DNA of 64,000 bases from Lachnospiraceae bacterium (GCA_024403235.1 JAKSSF010000002.1:1-64000), one strand, 5' to 3'; shown: positions 8,006 to 16,098, counted from the first letter of the stretch. Program-made: numbers and translations. Notes: generated by a model from the sequence alone, not told the origin.

Positions 8006-8034
8006 TTGGATGCGTCTGACTTCCTTTTTTATTT
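8006..8034 (+). repeat. Short dispersed repeat, copy B
   Basis: This is the second copy of the block at 691-720: TTGGA, GCGTCTGACT and a T-run are shared. Here the flanking complementarity is weaker. The gap 7945-8153 otherwise contains only a probable -10 box TATAAT at 8086-8091 for the next gene. Confidence 0.45.
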
Positions 8035-8153
8035 GAAATCTATGGGCAAGAGAAATCTTGTTCTATAAAAGGTCCTTTGTTATAGTATAATCAAAATTAC
8101 AGGTTATATAAAAATAATAGTAAATGGTTCAAGGAAAGGATTCTTTATAGAAT

Positions 8154-8978
8154 ATGCAAAGAAAATGTGAATACTGTGGCGTCGCATATGAAGATAGTCT
8201 TTCTGTTTGTCCGCAATGTGGTGCCCCAAATGAATATAGACGAGCGACTGGAATCAAAGTTCCAAAAACCATAGAGGAACTGGCAGCTTGGTATACGGAC
8301 AAGAAGCTTCCACCCGAGGAAATAACACGCTTCTTTATAGGTAAGAACATAGAAGAGCCTAAAGCCTTTGGTATATATCAAAAGAACGGGGAATTTATTG
8401 TTTATAAAAATAAGGCGAACGGAGAAATAGTCGTAAGATACAAGGGTACTGACGAGGCCTATGCTGTTAATGAGCTTTATATGAAAATCAAAGAAGAAAT
8501 TCTTACGCAAAAAGATAAGCAAATTAACATGCCCGGCAACTCGCAGTATAACTACTCCAAATCATATAATTCTTCGAAAAAGAAGAGAAATCCTACCAGA
8601 TGGATTGTCCTTATTATATTTGCGATTATTATTCTTCCCGGATTTCTTAGTGGAGTGTTTTCGGTTTTATTTGGCCAAAATGGCTATTACAAAATAGATG
8701 GAAGTACTTATTATAGCGATTATAATGACTGGTATGTATGGGAAACAGACGGGTGGTATCGTACATATAAGCCGGAGATTATCGGCGACTATAGTGACTA
8801 TCAAACAGAGTATGATGACGGTCAGGACTACGACGAGTTTTTCTCTTCTCCTCACTATGTTGATGACGATTGGGATACATATGATTGGGATACGGATGAC
8901 TGGGACGACAGTGATTACGATTGGGATGATGACTACGATTGGGACTATGACTCCACAGACTGGGATTCTGATTGGTAA
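8154..8978 (+). CDS. Zinc-ribbon membrane protein with Asp/Trp-rich C-terminal tail
   Basis: The first 25 residues form a zinc ribbon (CEYCGVAYEDSLSVCPQCG). Residues 30-120 are a soluble region with no family I recognise. A transmembrane helix follows at about 148-170 (WIVLIIFAIIILPGF). The last 90 residues are dominated by Tyr, Asp and Trp, with repeated DWDT, DWDD and DYDWD units, giving an extremely acidic aromatic tail. Orientation suggests ribbon inside, tail outside. The tail could bind cations or cell-wall polymer, but that is a guess. The reading frame is intact and the start has AAGGA upstream. Confidence 0.65.
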   Translation: MQRKCEYCGVAYEDSLSVCPQCGAPNEYRRATGIKVPKTIEELAAWYTDKKLPPEEITRFFIGKNIEEPKAFGIYQKNGEFIVYKNKANGEIVVRYKGTDEAYAVNELYMKIKEEILTQKDKQINMPGNSQYNYSKSYNSSKKKRNPTRWIVLIIFAIIILPGFLSGVFSVLFGQNGYYKIDGSTYYSDYNDWYVWETDGWYRTYKPEIIGDYSDYQTEYDDGQDYDEFFSSPHYVDDDWDTYDWDTDDWDDSDYDWDDDYDWDYDSTDWDSDW

Positions 8979-8983
8979 AAGGA

Positions 8984-9064
8984 AGCTTTTCTGTTTTAAT
9001 CAAATGGCTTCAAATTGCCACTAGAGCAGAATCTATAGAGCAATTTGAAAAGAATATTGCATGA
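8984..9064 (+). pseudogene. 3'-terminal scar of an Rpn-like gene
   Basis: The frame encodes SFSVLIKWLQIATRAESIEQ and then FEKNIA before a stop at 9064, nearly identical to the last 27 codons of the copies ending at 644 and 4317. Nothing upstream of it is homologous: it begins a few bases after the stop of the zinc-ribbon gene. Only the gene's 3' end remains. Confidence 0.85.
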
Positions 9065-9085
9065 TAGGAATTGACAGGTGATAAA

Positions 9086-9451
9086 ATGAGATTACGAAAT
9101 GTTCTGATTGCTGTAAATGATATGGATAGAGCAATCAGGTTTTATAAAGACATATTTGGCTTGCAGGTGATTCTGAACCAGGATGGCAATGTAATTATGT
9201 CTGAGGGCTTGGTCCTGCAGGATGCAAAGATTTGGAAACAATTCTTGGATAAAGATCTAATTCCAAAGAATAATATGACAGAACTATATTTTGAGGAACC
9301 TGACCTAGAAGGTTTTGTAAAGAAACTGGAAGAATCGGATTTTGAAATAGAGTATGTTAATCGGCTAATGGAGCATACTTGGGGACAAAAGGTAGTCAGA
9401 TTTTACGATTCGGATGGGAATCTGATTGAGGTTGGAACTCCCATGAATTAG
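9086..9451 (+). CDS. VOC-family (glyoxalase/bleomycin-resistance-like) protein
   Basis: A 121-aa protein with the vicinal-oxygen-chelate fold pattern: NVLIAVNDMDRAIRFYKDIFGL near the N-terminus and VVRFYDSDGNLIEVGTPM at the end, where the final E is a usual metal ligand. Members include glyoxalases, dioxygenases and drug-binding proteins; the substrate cannot be told. ATG 9086 is chosen because AGGTG lies just before it; the upstream TTG at 9071 is less likely. The gene sits between two scars. Confidence 0.82.
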   Translation: MRLRNVLIAVNDMDRAIRFYKDIFGLQVILNQDGNVIMSEGLVLQDAKIWKQFLDKDLIPKNNMTELYFEEPDLEGFVKKLEESDFEIEYVNRLMEHTWGQKVVRFYDSDGNLIEVGTPMN

Positions 9452-9457
9452 AATGGT

Positions 9458-9482
9458 AGCCTGAGGTTTGGAAGGGATAGAA
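9458..9482 (+). pseudogene. 3'-terminal scar of the ArsC/Spx-like gene
   Basis: These 25 bases match 3043-3067, the end of the ArsC-like gene, at 24 positions. In frame they read PEVWKG and then a stop, where the intact gene has a Trp codon. The match is short, but it lies exactly between two genes, as the Rpn tail does. Confidence 0.55.
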
Positions 9483-9489
9483 ATAAGAA

Positions 9490-9762
9490 GTGAGAAATCC
9501 AAAAACTAATAGATGGATAGGATACATTATCCTATTTATCGGTTTTACAATTTTTTACAAAGGATTTCATGCAGGGACGGCTCCCGATGGAGTAAATAGA
9601 ACTAATTCTTTTGTGATTGCAGTAGGTCTTGTCTTTGTCATTAGTTCCTTTGTGTGGATGATTTTAAAGGTACGATGCCCTCACTGTGGGAAATTATTGG
9701 AACTAAAGTTGTATAATATAGACCGCTGTCCACATTGTGGTAGGTATACGGATGAGTATTAA
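9490..9762 (+). CDS. Small two-helix membrane protein with C-terminal zinc ribbon
   Basis: A 90-aa protein starting at GTG 9490. Two hydrophobic segments (about 10-27 and 41-60) are followed by CPHCGKLLEL...DRCPHCG, a four-Cys zinc ribbon. The topology suggests both ends on the cytoplasmic side. No function can be named; small ribbon proteins of this kind are common in Lachnospiraceae. The start codon is not certain because the upstream region contains the ArsC scar and no clear RBS. Confidence 0.55.
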   Translation: MRNPKTNRWIGYIILFIGFTIFYKGFHAGTAPDGVNRTNSFVIAVGLVFVISSFVWMILKVRCPHCGKLLELKLYNIDRCPHCGRYTDEY

Positions 9763-9782
9763 TTTGAGGATAAGGTGTTACG

Positions 9783-10514
9783 ATGGCAAACGAAAGTGGT
9801 ACCTGGGTAATGTATGGTGTGGATTGGGATGACCCGGAATGCATTCATACGGTAGAAGAAGCAATTGAATATATAAATAAAGTCGGATTTTTACCCCTTT
9901 TTAAGAATGAGATTCCAGGCTTTTCTCTAGAGGAGCGTACTGTGCCGGAGTATTGGTGGTGTGAAGACCCCAAGGTGGATCCCTGGATGTGGCGTGAAAT
10001 AATTGCCAGAAGCGGGAAGGTGGCTTATGGTAAATTTTTTGACAAGAAAGCAGGATTTATTTCCTTGGAATGGCTGCCTGTATTTGCCAATTATCGAAGA
10101 GACGGGTATGACTTTGATGCCCTTTATGAGGATGGGAAGGCGCCATTGAAGCATAAAAAGATTATGACTAATTTTATGGACGATAAAGTGGATTCCGAAA
10201 TACTTTCCAATCAATTAAAGGTAATGGCAGGATTTGGAAAAGAGGGAGAAAAAGGTTTTGATGGTGCTATCACAAACCTAATGATGCAGCTGTATCTTTG
10301 CAACTTCGATTTTAGAAAACGAAGGAATAAACAGGGACAGGAGTATGGCTGGAATGTTGCGGTATATTGTGCGCCGGAACATTTATGGGGAAGAGATTTG
10401 GTGACCGCAGAGTACAAGGTGAATCCGAAAGAATCCTGGCAGAAAATAGTGAATCATATGCATGATATTTATCCGATTGCTTCGGACAAGCAAATACGGA
10501 AAGTGTTAAAGTAA
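9783..10514 (+). CDS. Conserved protein, possibly AlkZ-related
   Basis: A 243-aa Trp- and Tyr-rich protein. Conserved-looking blocks are YWWCEDPKVDPWMWREIIAR, KVAYGKFFDKKAGFISLEW and FANYRRDGYDFDALYEDG, later MAGFGKEGEKGFDGAITNLMMQLYL and APEHLWG. These resemble proteins labelled AlkZ-related (relatives of DNA glycosylases that unhook interstrand crosslinks). I base that on memory of the pattern and not on a search, so the link is weak. No signal peptide or membrane helix. ATG 9783 follows GAGGATAAGGTG. Confidence 0.5.
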   Translation: MANESGTWVMYGVDWDDPECIHTVEEAIEYINKVGFLPLFKNEIPGFSLEERTVPEYWWCEDPKVDPWMWREIIARSGKVAYGKFFDKKAGFISLEWLPVFANYRRDGYDFDALYEDGKAPLKHKKIMTNFMDDKVDSEILSNQLKVMAGFGKEGEKGFDGAITNLMMQLYLCNFDFRKRRNKQGQEYGWNVAVYCAPEHLWGRDLVTAEYKVNPKESWQKIVNHMHDIYPIASDKQIRKVLK

Positions 10515-10537
10515 AGGATACGATAGGAAGAAACCTG

Positions 10538-10565
10538 TTGACAAATCTCCATAAAGGGATATAAT
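10538..10565 (+). promoter_or_regulatory. Promoter of the cadmium/zinc efflux operon
   Basis: TTGACA (10538-10543) and TATAAT (10560-10565) are both consensus, with a 16-base spacer. The operator at 10573-10598 lies directly downstream, over the expected transcription start. Confidence 0.85.
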
Positions 10566-10572
10566 AAGAGAA

Positions 10573-10598
10573 AACATATGAACAATTATTCATATGTT
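10573..10598 (+). promoter_or_regulatory. ArsR/SmtB-type operator
   Basis: Two perfect 10-base arms, AACATATGAA and TTCATATGTT, flank the 6-base centre CAATTA. The half-site TATGAAC-AA and its mirror are the known signature bound by SmtB/CadC/CzrA repressors. Position at +1 and the presence of an ArsR/SmtB gene at the operon's end (12781) suggest negative autoregulation relieved by metal. Binding itself is inferred. Confidence 0.85.
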
Positions 10599-10644
10599 AA
10601 TACGAAGCGAAATAATAAACCAGATAAGAAATGGAGATGACAAG

Positions 10645-10863
10645 ATGAAAAAGACTTACAAAATTGAAGTGGACTGTGCAAACTGTGCCAACAAAATGGA
10701 AGAAGCAGCAAATAAAACAGCAGGTGTAAAGGCTGCTACAGTAAATTTTATGACATTAAAAATGAATGTAGAATTTGAAGAGGGTGCAGATCCCAAATCA
10801 GTTATGGAAACTGTTTTGAAGAATTGTAAGAAAGTAGAAGACGATTGCGAAATCTTCTTTTAG
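10645..10863 (+). CDS. Heavy-metal-associated (HMA) domain protein
   Basis: A 72-aa free HMA domain: MKKTYKIEVDCANCANKMEEAA has the CxxC metal site (DCANC), followed by the beta-alpha-beta sequence AGVKAATVNFMTLKMNVEF and a late DDCE. It probably delivers or senses Cd/Zn for the ATPase encoded 24 bases downstream, which itself lacks an N-terminal HMA domain. ATG 10645 follows GGAG; a frame extension upstream to 10594 would start inside the operator and is rejected. Confidence 0.85.
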   Translation: MKKTYKIEVDCANCANKMEEAANKTAGVKAATVNFMTLKMNVEFEEGADPKSVMETVLKNCKKVEDDCEIFF

Positions 10864-10887
10864 TAAAAATAGAAGGGATAGAGAAAT

Positions 10888-12753
10888 ATGACAAAGAAGC
10901 AGAAAAAGATGTTGACTAGAATTGTCATCGCTTTAGTATTGACTGTGATTTTCTCATTTCTACCATTAAATGGGGCGCTGGGATTGCTTTTTCTAGTGCC
11001 TTATTTCATTGTAGGATATGACATTTTGAAAAAAGCCTGGAAGGGGATTTGGAATAAACAGGTATTTGATGAGAATTTCTTAATGTCCGTTGCTACCATA
11101 GGTGCATTTGCATTAGGCGAGTACCGTGAAGGGGTAGCGGTAATGCTGTTTTATCAAATCGGAGAATTATTCCAAAGCTATGCAGTAGGGAAAAGCCGAA
11201 AGAATATCAGTGAATTGATGGATATTCGTCCTGATTATGCCAACATAGAAGAAAATGGTGAATTGAATCAAGTGGATCCGGACGAGGTAGAACCAGGAAC
11301 AGTTATCGTGGTATTACCGGGTGAAAAGGTACCTATCGATGGCATTTTGGTAGAGGGAACTAGTACCTTAAATACCAGTGCGTTGACGGGTGAAAGCCTG
11401 CCACGAGAGGTCAATATTGGGGATGAAATCATCAGTGGTTGTATCAATATGTCTGGGCTCATTAAAATTCAGACTACTAAGGAATTCGGGGAATCTACCG
11501 TTTCTAAGATTTTAGACCTGGTAGAAAACGCCGGATCCAGAAAATCCAAATCAGAGAATTTTATTTCCAAATTTGCTAAATATTATACCCCGGCGGTATG
11601 TTACAGTGCTTTGGCATTGGCAGTCCTTCCACCTCTTGTGGAAGGAGCAGTGTTAGGGAATGGATATACTTTTGCTACCTGGATTTACAGAGCCTTAACC
11701 TTTTTGGTTATTAGTTGTCCATGTGCTTTAGTGGTAAGTATTCCCTTGGGATTTTTTGCCGGCATTGGTGGTGCCAGCAAGGAAGGTATTTTGGTAAAAG
11801 GTTCTAATTACTTGGAAACCCTATCTCAGGCAAAGTATGTAGTATTTGATAAGACTGGAACTATGACTGAGGGTGTATTTGAAGTAAGTCATATACATCC
11901 GGTTACCATAGAAGAAGAGAAATTAATCGAATATGCGGCCTTAGCAGAACAATATTCGACCCATCCTATTAGCAAGAGTCTGCAAAAAGCCTATGGCAAA
12001 GCAGTGGATAAAAATCGAGTTTCTTCTGTAGAAGAAATCAGTGGAGAAGGTGTTACAGCTTTGGTAGATGGCATAGGTGTGGCAGTAGGGAATAAGAAAT
12101 TGATGCGTCGAATGCATCTGGCGATAGAGCCCTGCGACCAGGTGGGAACCTATGTGTATGTGGCTGTTGCAGGAGAATATGTGGGACATATCGTCATTTC
12201 AGACCGCATCAAAGAGACTGCTTCAAAAGCAATCCAAGCATTAAAGGCTGCAGGCATGAAAAAGACGGTCATGTTAACCGGGGATGCTAAGCCGGTAGCA
12301 GATGCAGTGGCTTCTGCTTTACACATAGATGAAGTACACAGTGAGCTGATGCCGGATGATAAAGTATCCTTGGTGGAAGAACTTCTGGCAAAATGTCAAA
12401 AGCAGGAGAAGTTGATATTTGTAGGAGATGGTATCAACGATGCACCTGTATTATCCCGTGCGGATATTGGTATTGCCATGGGAGCCATGGGATCAGATGC
12501 AGCCATTGAAGCAGCAGATATTGTTTTAATGGATGATAATCCGTTAAAGATAGCAAAAGCCATCAAGATTGCCCAGAAGTGTTTACGAATTGTATATCAG
12601 AATATCTATTTTGCCATTGGCGTGAAACTCTTGTGTTTGCTGTTAGGTGCAGTTGGTATCGCCAATATGTGGCTTGCAATATTTGCGGATGTGGGTGTTA
12701 TGGTATTAGCTGTCTTAAATGCTATTCGGGCCTTGTTTGTGAAGAAATTGTAA
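10888..12753 (+). CDS. cadA: P1B-type ATPase, Cd2+/Zn2+ exporter
   Basis: A 621-aa heavy-metal ATPase. C277-P-C279 in ISCPCALV is the transmembrane metal site, D321-KTGT the phosphorylation site, TGES the actuator motif and GDGINDAP the hinge. The final helix has a D in WLAIFADVGVMVLAVLNA, typical of the Zn/Cd/Pb group (P1B-2). There is no N-terminal metal-binding domain; that job seems given to the separate HMA protein. It pumps divalent soft metals out of the cytosol using ATP. It is second in a three-gene operon. Confidence 0.92.
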   Translation: MTKKQKKMLTRIVIALVLTVIFSFLPLNGALGLLFLVPYFIVGYDILKKAWKGIWNKQVFDENFLMSVATIGAFALGEYREGVAVMLFYQIGELFQSYAVGKSRKNISELMDIRPDYANIEENGELNQVDPDEVEPGTVIVVLPGEKVPIDGILVEGTSTLNTSALTGESLPREVNIGDEIISGCINMSGLIKIQTTKEFGESTVSKILDLVENAGSRKSKSENFISKFAKYYTPAVCYSALALAVLPPLVEGAVLGNGYTFATWIYRALTFLVISCPCALVVSIPLGFFAGIGGASKEGILVKGSNYLETLSQAKYVVFDKTGTMTEGVFEVSHIHPVTIEEEKLIEYAALAEQYSTHPISKSLQKAYGKAVDKNRVSSVEEISGEGVTALVDGIGVAVGNKKLMRRMHLAIEPCDQVGTYVYVAVAGEYVGHIVISDRIKETASKAIQALKAAGMKKTVMLTGDAKPVADAVASALHIDEVHSELMPDDKVSLVEELLAKCQKQEKLIFVGDGINDAPVLSRADIGIAMGAMGSDAAIEAADIVLMDDNPLKIAKAIKIAQKCLRIVYQNIYFAIGVKLLCLLLGAVGIANMWLAIFADVGVMVLAVLNAIRALFVKKL

Positions 12754-12780
12754 GTTGTTATGTAATGAAAGGAGAAGCAA

Positions 12781-13146
12781 ATGATAGATCGTCATGGAAT
12801 AGAATGCTGTGATACCGTAGAGGTACACGAGGATCTTTGTAAAATTGTAACAGAGACCATGCCATCAGAGGATGAATTGTATGATCTGGCGGAGTTATTC
12901 AAGGTGTTTGGAGATTCTACCAGAATCAGAATTCTATATGTCCTTTTTGAATCGGAAGCCTGTGTATGTGATATTGCTGCTTGCTTAAATATGAGTCAGT
13001 CTGCAATCTCTCATCAACTGCGTATCTTGAAGCAGAGTAAATTAGTGAAAAATAGAAGAGAGGGAAAATCCATTATTTATTCTCTGGCCGATGGACATGT
13101 TCGAACCATCATTGCACAAGGACGAGAACATATCGAAGAAGCGTAA
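12781..13146 (+). CDS. ArsR/SmtB-family metal-sensing repressor
   Basis: A 121-aa winged-helix protein: ELFKVFGDSTRIRILYVLFE, then EACVCDIAACLNMSQSAISHQLRILKQSKLV as recognition region. Two metal sites are visible. The alpha3 ACVCD motif with N-terminal ECC resembles the CadC Cd site. The C-terminal helix holds D104-x-H106-x10-H117-x2-E120, the exact alpha5 zinc-site pattern of SmtB/CzrA. It should bind the palindrome at 10573-10598 and release on Cd or Zn. It lies 27 bases after the ATPase, with AAAGGAG before its start. Confidence 0.92.
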   Translation: MIDRHGIECCDTVEVHEDLCKIVTETMPSEDELYDLAELFKVFGDSTRIRILYVLFESEACVCDIAACLNMSQSAISHQLRILKQSKLVKNRREGKSIIYSLADGHVRTIIAQGREHIEEA

Positions 13147-13172
13147 AATGTGCAAAAATGCAATAAAAATCT

Positions 13173-13201
13173 TTGACAAAAAATAAAAAAACAGTTATTA
13201 T
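13173..13201 (+). promoter_or_regulatory. Promoter upstream of the TetR gene
   Basis: TTGACA (13173-13178) and TATTAT (13196-13201) with a 17-base spacer, in the 204-base gap before the TetR gene. Confidence 0.55.
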
Positions 13202-13247
13202 GAAATCAGTAAAAACATAAGTAACTGTTGGTTTTAAATACAGATGT

Positions 13248-13260
13248 TGTATAACATACA
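13248..13260 (+). promoter_or_regulatory. Candidate TetR operator
   Basis: TGTATAACATACA is an inverted repeat with 5-base arms around AAC, overlapping a second partial one (ATGTT-GTAT-AACAT). It sits between the promoter at 13173 and the TetR gene, a usual place for an autoregulatory site. The arms are short. Confidence 0.35.
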
Positions 13261-13350
13261 GTATTTTGTACCCTGACATTAAATAACACACAATATTTAG
13301 TGGTTGGGGTATTTTTGTATTTGTTTTTTCGCAAAGGTAAGGAGAAAAAA

Positions 13351-13905
13351 ATGGCAAGAAAAGAAAGTGTAACCCATGAAATGTTAAAAACAACCGCTTT
13401 TTCTATGCTTCGAGAAGAAGGAATGGAGAATGTTACCGCTAGAAAATTAGCAGCCAAGGTTGGGTGTTCTACACAACCTATTTTCCGTGTGTATACCGGA
13501 ATGGAGGATATCGGTGAAGAACTATTCCAATTATCTATGGAATATTTTGAAGCCTTCTATCAGAAGTTTCCCCATACTGAGATGACACCTTTTGTCAATC
13601 TTGGACTTGCCTATATTCAGTTTGCAGTAGAAGAAAAGCATGTATTCCGTACTTTATTCCTTTCTGAAAAACGATACGGAAAAAGTTTGTATGAAATCTT
13701 AAACGGTACAGGTGGTGCTGTAGGCAAAGAATTTGCTGTAGCACAAAATGAAGGGTGCCGTAACCCAGGCGAACTTTTTATGAAAATGTGGATTTTGATT
13801 CACGGTGCAGCTACTATGTCCTTAACCGGAGATTACGATTTGAACATGGACGATACCAGAAAATTGTTAAAAGAATCCTATAAAGCATTTCGTGGTCTTG
13901 CCTAA
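13351..13905 (+). CDS. TetR/AcrR-family transcriptional regulator
   Basis: A 184-aa protein. Residues 8-52 form the TetR DNA-binding domain (LKTTAFSMLREEGMENVTARKLAAKVGCSTQPIFRVY); a helical ligand-binding half follows, with a WHG-like WILIHGAATMSLTG block typical of clostridial members. ATG 13351 is chosen for the AAGGAG 7 bases upstream; the longer frame from 13300 lacks an RBS. Nothing adjacent identifies the ligand or target, apart from a possible operator in its own leader. Confidence 0.85.
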   Translation: MARKESVTHEMLKTTAFSMLREEGMENVTARKLAAKVGCSTQPIFRVYTGMEDIGEELFQLSMEYFEAFYQKFPHTEMTPFVNLGLAYIQFAVEEKHVFRTLFLSEKRYGKSLYEILNGTGGAVGKEFAVAQNEGCRNPGELFMKMWILIHGAATMSLTGDYDLNMDDTRKLLKESYKAFRGLA

Positions 13906-13936
13906 ATAAGATAGAGATATTTGAGTGGAAAACAGC

Positions 13937-14866
13937 ATGGAAAAAGATGTGATTCATTTAATTGATGAAAAATATAATTCGATGAGCAAAAGCCATAAAG
14001 CCATTGCCAATTATATTCGGGAACAGTATGATCAGGCAGTGTTTATGACGGCTGCAAAGATTGGCGCTGTTTTGGGAATTAGTGAATCTACAGTAGTGCG
14101 CTTTGCGTCAGGATTAGGATATGATGGATATCCGGAATTTCAGAAAGCCTTGGCTTCCTGGGTAAAGGCTAAATTAAACTCTGTTTCTAAGATTGGTGCC
14201 AAATATGGGAGAAGTTCCCAGTCAGAGATTCTTACCGGTGTGATGGAAGGAGATATTGAGAAAATACGAGATTCCATCGAAAGTATTGATCCTTTAGCTT
14301 TTGAAATGGCAGTAGATTCTATTGTAGAAGCAGAGCATGTGTATATATTGGGAATGCGCAGCTGCGAACCCTTAGCAGATTTTCTTTGCTTTTATCTGAA
14401 TATGATTCGTAAGAATGTCATACAGCTTCGTACTACCAGCACCAGTGAAATCTTTGAACAGATGATTCGCATTGATGAAAATGATGTTTTTATTGGGATT
14501 AGTTTTCCACGCTATTCTATGCGTACCTTAAAGGCCATGGAATTTGCCAGTGATCGAAGTGCAAAGGTAATCGCCATTACAGATTCCATTCATTCTCCTA
14601 TGAATCTGTACAGTTCCTGCAATTTATGCGCCAGATCCGATATGGTTTCCATTGTAGATTCTTTAGTGGCCCCCCTTAGCATGATCAACGCGCTTGTGGT
14701 TGCCTTATGTTTGAAAAGACCTGCAGAAGTCAGAGATAATCTGTCTATGTTGGAAAATACTTGGAACAATTATCAGGTATACTTAAATGATGAGATTAAT
14801 TTTATTGATCAGGCTCCTGTGTTAGATTATTCGTTGATAGAGGAGCATAAGAAAAAGGATTCCTAA
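13937..14866 (+). CDS. MurR/RpiR-family transcriptional regulator (HTH + SIS)
   Basis: The N-terminal HTH (MSKSHKAIANYIREQYDQAVFMTAAKIGAVLGISESTVVRFASGLGYDGYPEFQKAL) is the RpiR hallmark, followed by a SIS sugar-phosphate-binding domain from about residue 120 (AEHVYILGMRSCEPLADFL, DVFIGISFPRYSMRTLKAM). Such regulators respond to phosphosugars. ATG 13937 is taken; GTG 13925 would add four residues and cannot be excluded. The gene is separated from the next by two bases, so the flavoprotein, cmk, ispH and rpsA may be read from the same transcript. No sugar operon is adjacent. Confidence 0.86.
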   Translation: MEKDVIHLIDEKYNSMSKSHKAIANYIREQYDQAVFMTAAKIGAVLGISESTVVRFASGLGYDGYPEFQKALASWVKAKLNSVSKIGAKYGRSSQSEILTGVMEGDIEKIRDSIESIDPLAFEMAVDSIVEAEHVYILGMRSCEPLADFLCFYLNMIRKNVIQLRTTSTSEIFEQMIRIDENDVFIGISFPRYSMRTLKAMEFASDRSAKVIAITDSIHSPMNLYSSCNLCARSDMVSIVDSLVAPLSMINALVVALCLKRPAEVRDNLSMLENTWNNYQVYLNDEINFIDQAPVLDYSLIEEHKKKDS

Positions 14867-14868
14867 CT

Positions 14869-16098
14869 ATGCAAATCATTGTAGTTGGTGGTGGAGCGGC
14901 AGGTATGATGGCGGCTCTTACTGCAGCCGGTAAAGGGGCGCAGGTTCTTTTGCTGGAAAAGAATGAAAAATTAGGGAAAAAGATATATATTACAGGAAAA
15001 GGCCGTTGTAATGTAACCAATGCCTGTGAGATGGATGAGTTTGAAGAAAACATCTTAAATGGCAACAAGTTTTTATTTAGCAGCCTTTCCCAATTGGATA
15101 ATAAACAAATGATGGACTGGTTGGAAAAAAACGGTTGTCATTTGAAAATAGAACGAGGAAATCGTGTGTTTCCTGTTTCAGACCATGCCTCCGATATTAC
15201 CGCAGCCTTACAACGAGGGTTGCAAAAAGCAGGTGTTACCATAAAACTTCATACAGAAGTAAAAGACCTCTGTATTGAAGAAAATAAAATAGTTGGTGTT
15301 ATAACCCAAAAGGGCGATAAACTTTTGGCAGACAAGGTACTCCTTGCCACCGGCGGTTTGTCTTATCCCACAACCGGTTCCACCGGGACAGGACACAATC
15401 TGGCCAAGCGTTACGGACATACCGTTATGAAATGTAAACCTGCCCTTACGGGAATGGAGACTATAGAAGATTTTTCCGGATTACAAGGGTTATCTTTAAA
15501 AAATGTTCGGGTGAAAGGGCATTTGGTAAAAAAGAAATACTATGAAGGCTTTGGAGAGATGCTGTTTACCCATTATGGCATTAGTGGTCCTTTGATTTTG
15601 AGTTATAGTAGTTATTATGCAAAACATTGCTATGGGGAAGAAAAGGAACTGAGTATTGATTTAAAGCCGGCTCTTTCCGAGGAGCAGTTGGATAAAAGAT
15701 TACTGCGAGAGTTTGAGGAAAATGCAAACAAGCAGTTTAAACATGCTTTTGATAGTTTATTGCCGTCCAGATTGGCTGCTTATATGGTATCTGCCAGTGG
15801 GATTGCCCCAGAAAAAAAGATCAACGAGGTAACAAAGGAAGAAAGAAAAAGAATGCTTTCTCTCCTGAAAAACTGGACAATCCATGTTTCAGACAGTAGA
15901 GGATTTGCAGAAGCCATTATTACCCAAGGTGGGGTGCAAGTGAAACAAGTCAATCCAACGACTATGGAATCCAAGGTGATTTCCGGATTGTATTTTGCAG
16001 GAGAAGTGTTAGATATAGATGCCTTAACCGGTGGCTTTAATTTACAACTTGCATGGTCAACAGGCTATGCAGCCGGGGCACATATGATAGAAGATTGA
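14869..16098 (+). CDS. HI0933/YhiN (BaiN-like) NAD(P)/FAD-dependent oxidoreductase
   Basis: A 409-aa flavoprotein. It begins MQIIVVGGGAAGMMAALTAA, the GxGxxG dinucleotide motif, followed by LLEKNEKLGKKIYITGKGRCNVTN, diagnostic of this family. The end has LDIDALTGGFNLQLAWSTGYAAG, closing the FAD site. Relatives reduce C=C bonds in bile acids or unsaturated metabolites in gut clostridia, but most have no known substrate. It is cytosolic and commonly sits before cmk, ispH and rpsA in Lachnospiraceae, as here. Confidence 0.88.
   Translation: MQIIVVGGGAAGMMAALTAAGKGAQVLLLEKNEKLGKKIYITGKGRCNVTNACEMDEFEENILNGNKFLFSSLSQLDNKQMMDWLEKNGCHLKIERGNRVFPVSDHASDITAALQRGLQKAGVTIKLHTEVKDLCIEENKIVGVITQKGDKLLADKVLLATGGLSYPTTGSTGTGHNLAKRYGHTVMKCKPALTGMETIEDFSGLQGLSLKNVRVKGHLVKKKYYEGFGEMLFTHYGISGPLILSYSSYYAKHCYGEEKELSIDLKPALSEEQLDKRLLREFEENANKQFKHAFDSLLPSRLAAYMVSASGIAPEKKINEVTKEERKRMLSLLKNWTIHVSDSRGFAEAIITQGGVQVKQVNPTTMESKVISGLYFAGEVLDIDALTGGFNLQLAWSTGYAAGAHMIED

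Noticed and set aside
8698..9024. A Met/Ile/Thr-rich frame inside the Asp/Trp tail gene
   Set aside because: It is a shadow frame of the repeated GAT-TGG-GAT codons; composition is repetitive and there is no RBS.
645..10500. Integron or classical transposon explaining the mosaic region
   Set aside because: No integrase, no attC-like sites, no terminal inverted repeats around the Rpn-like genes and no target duplications were recognised.
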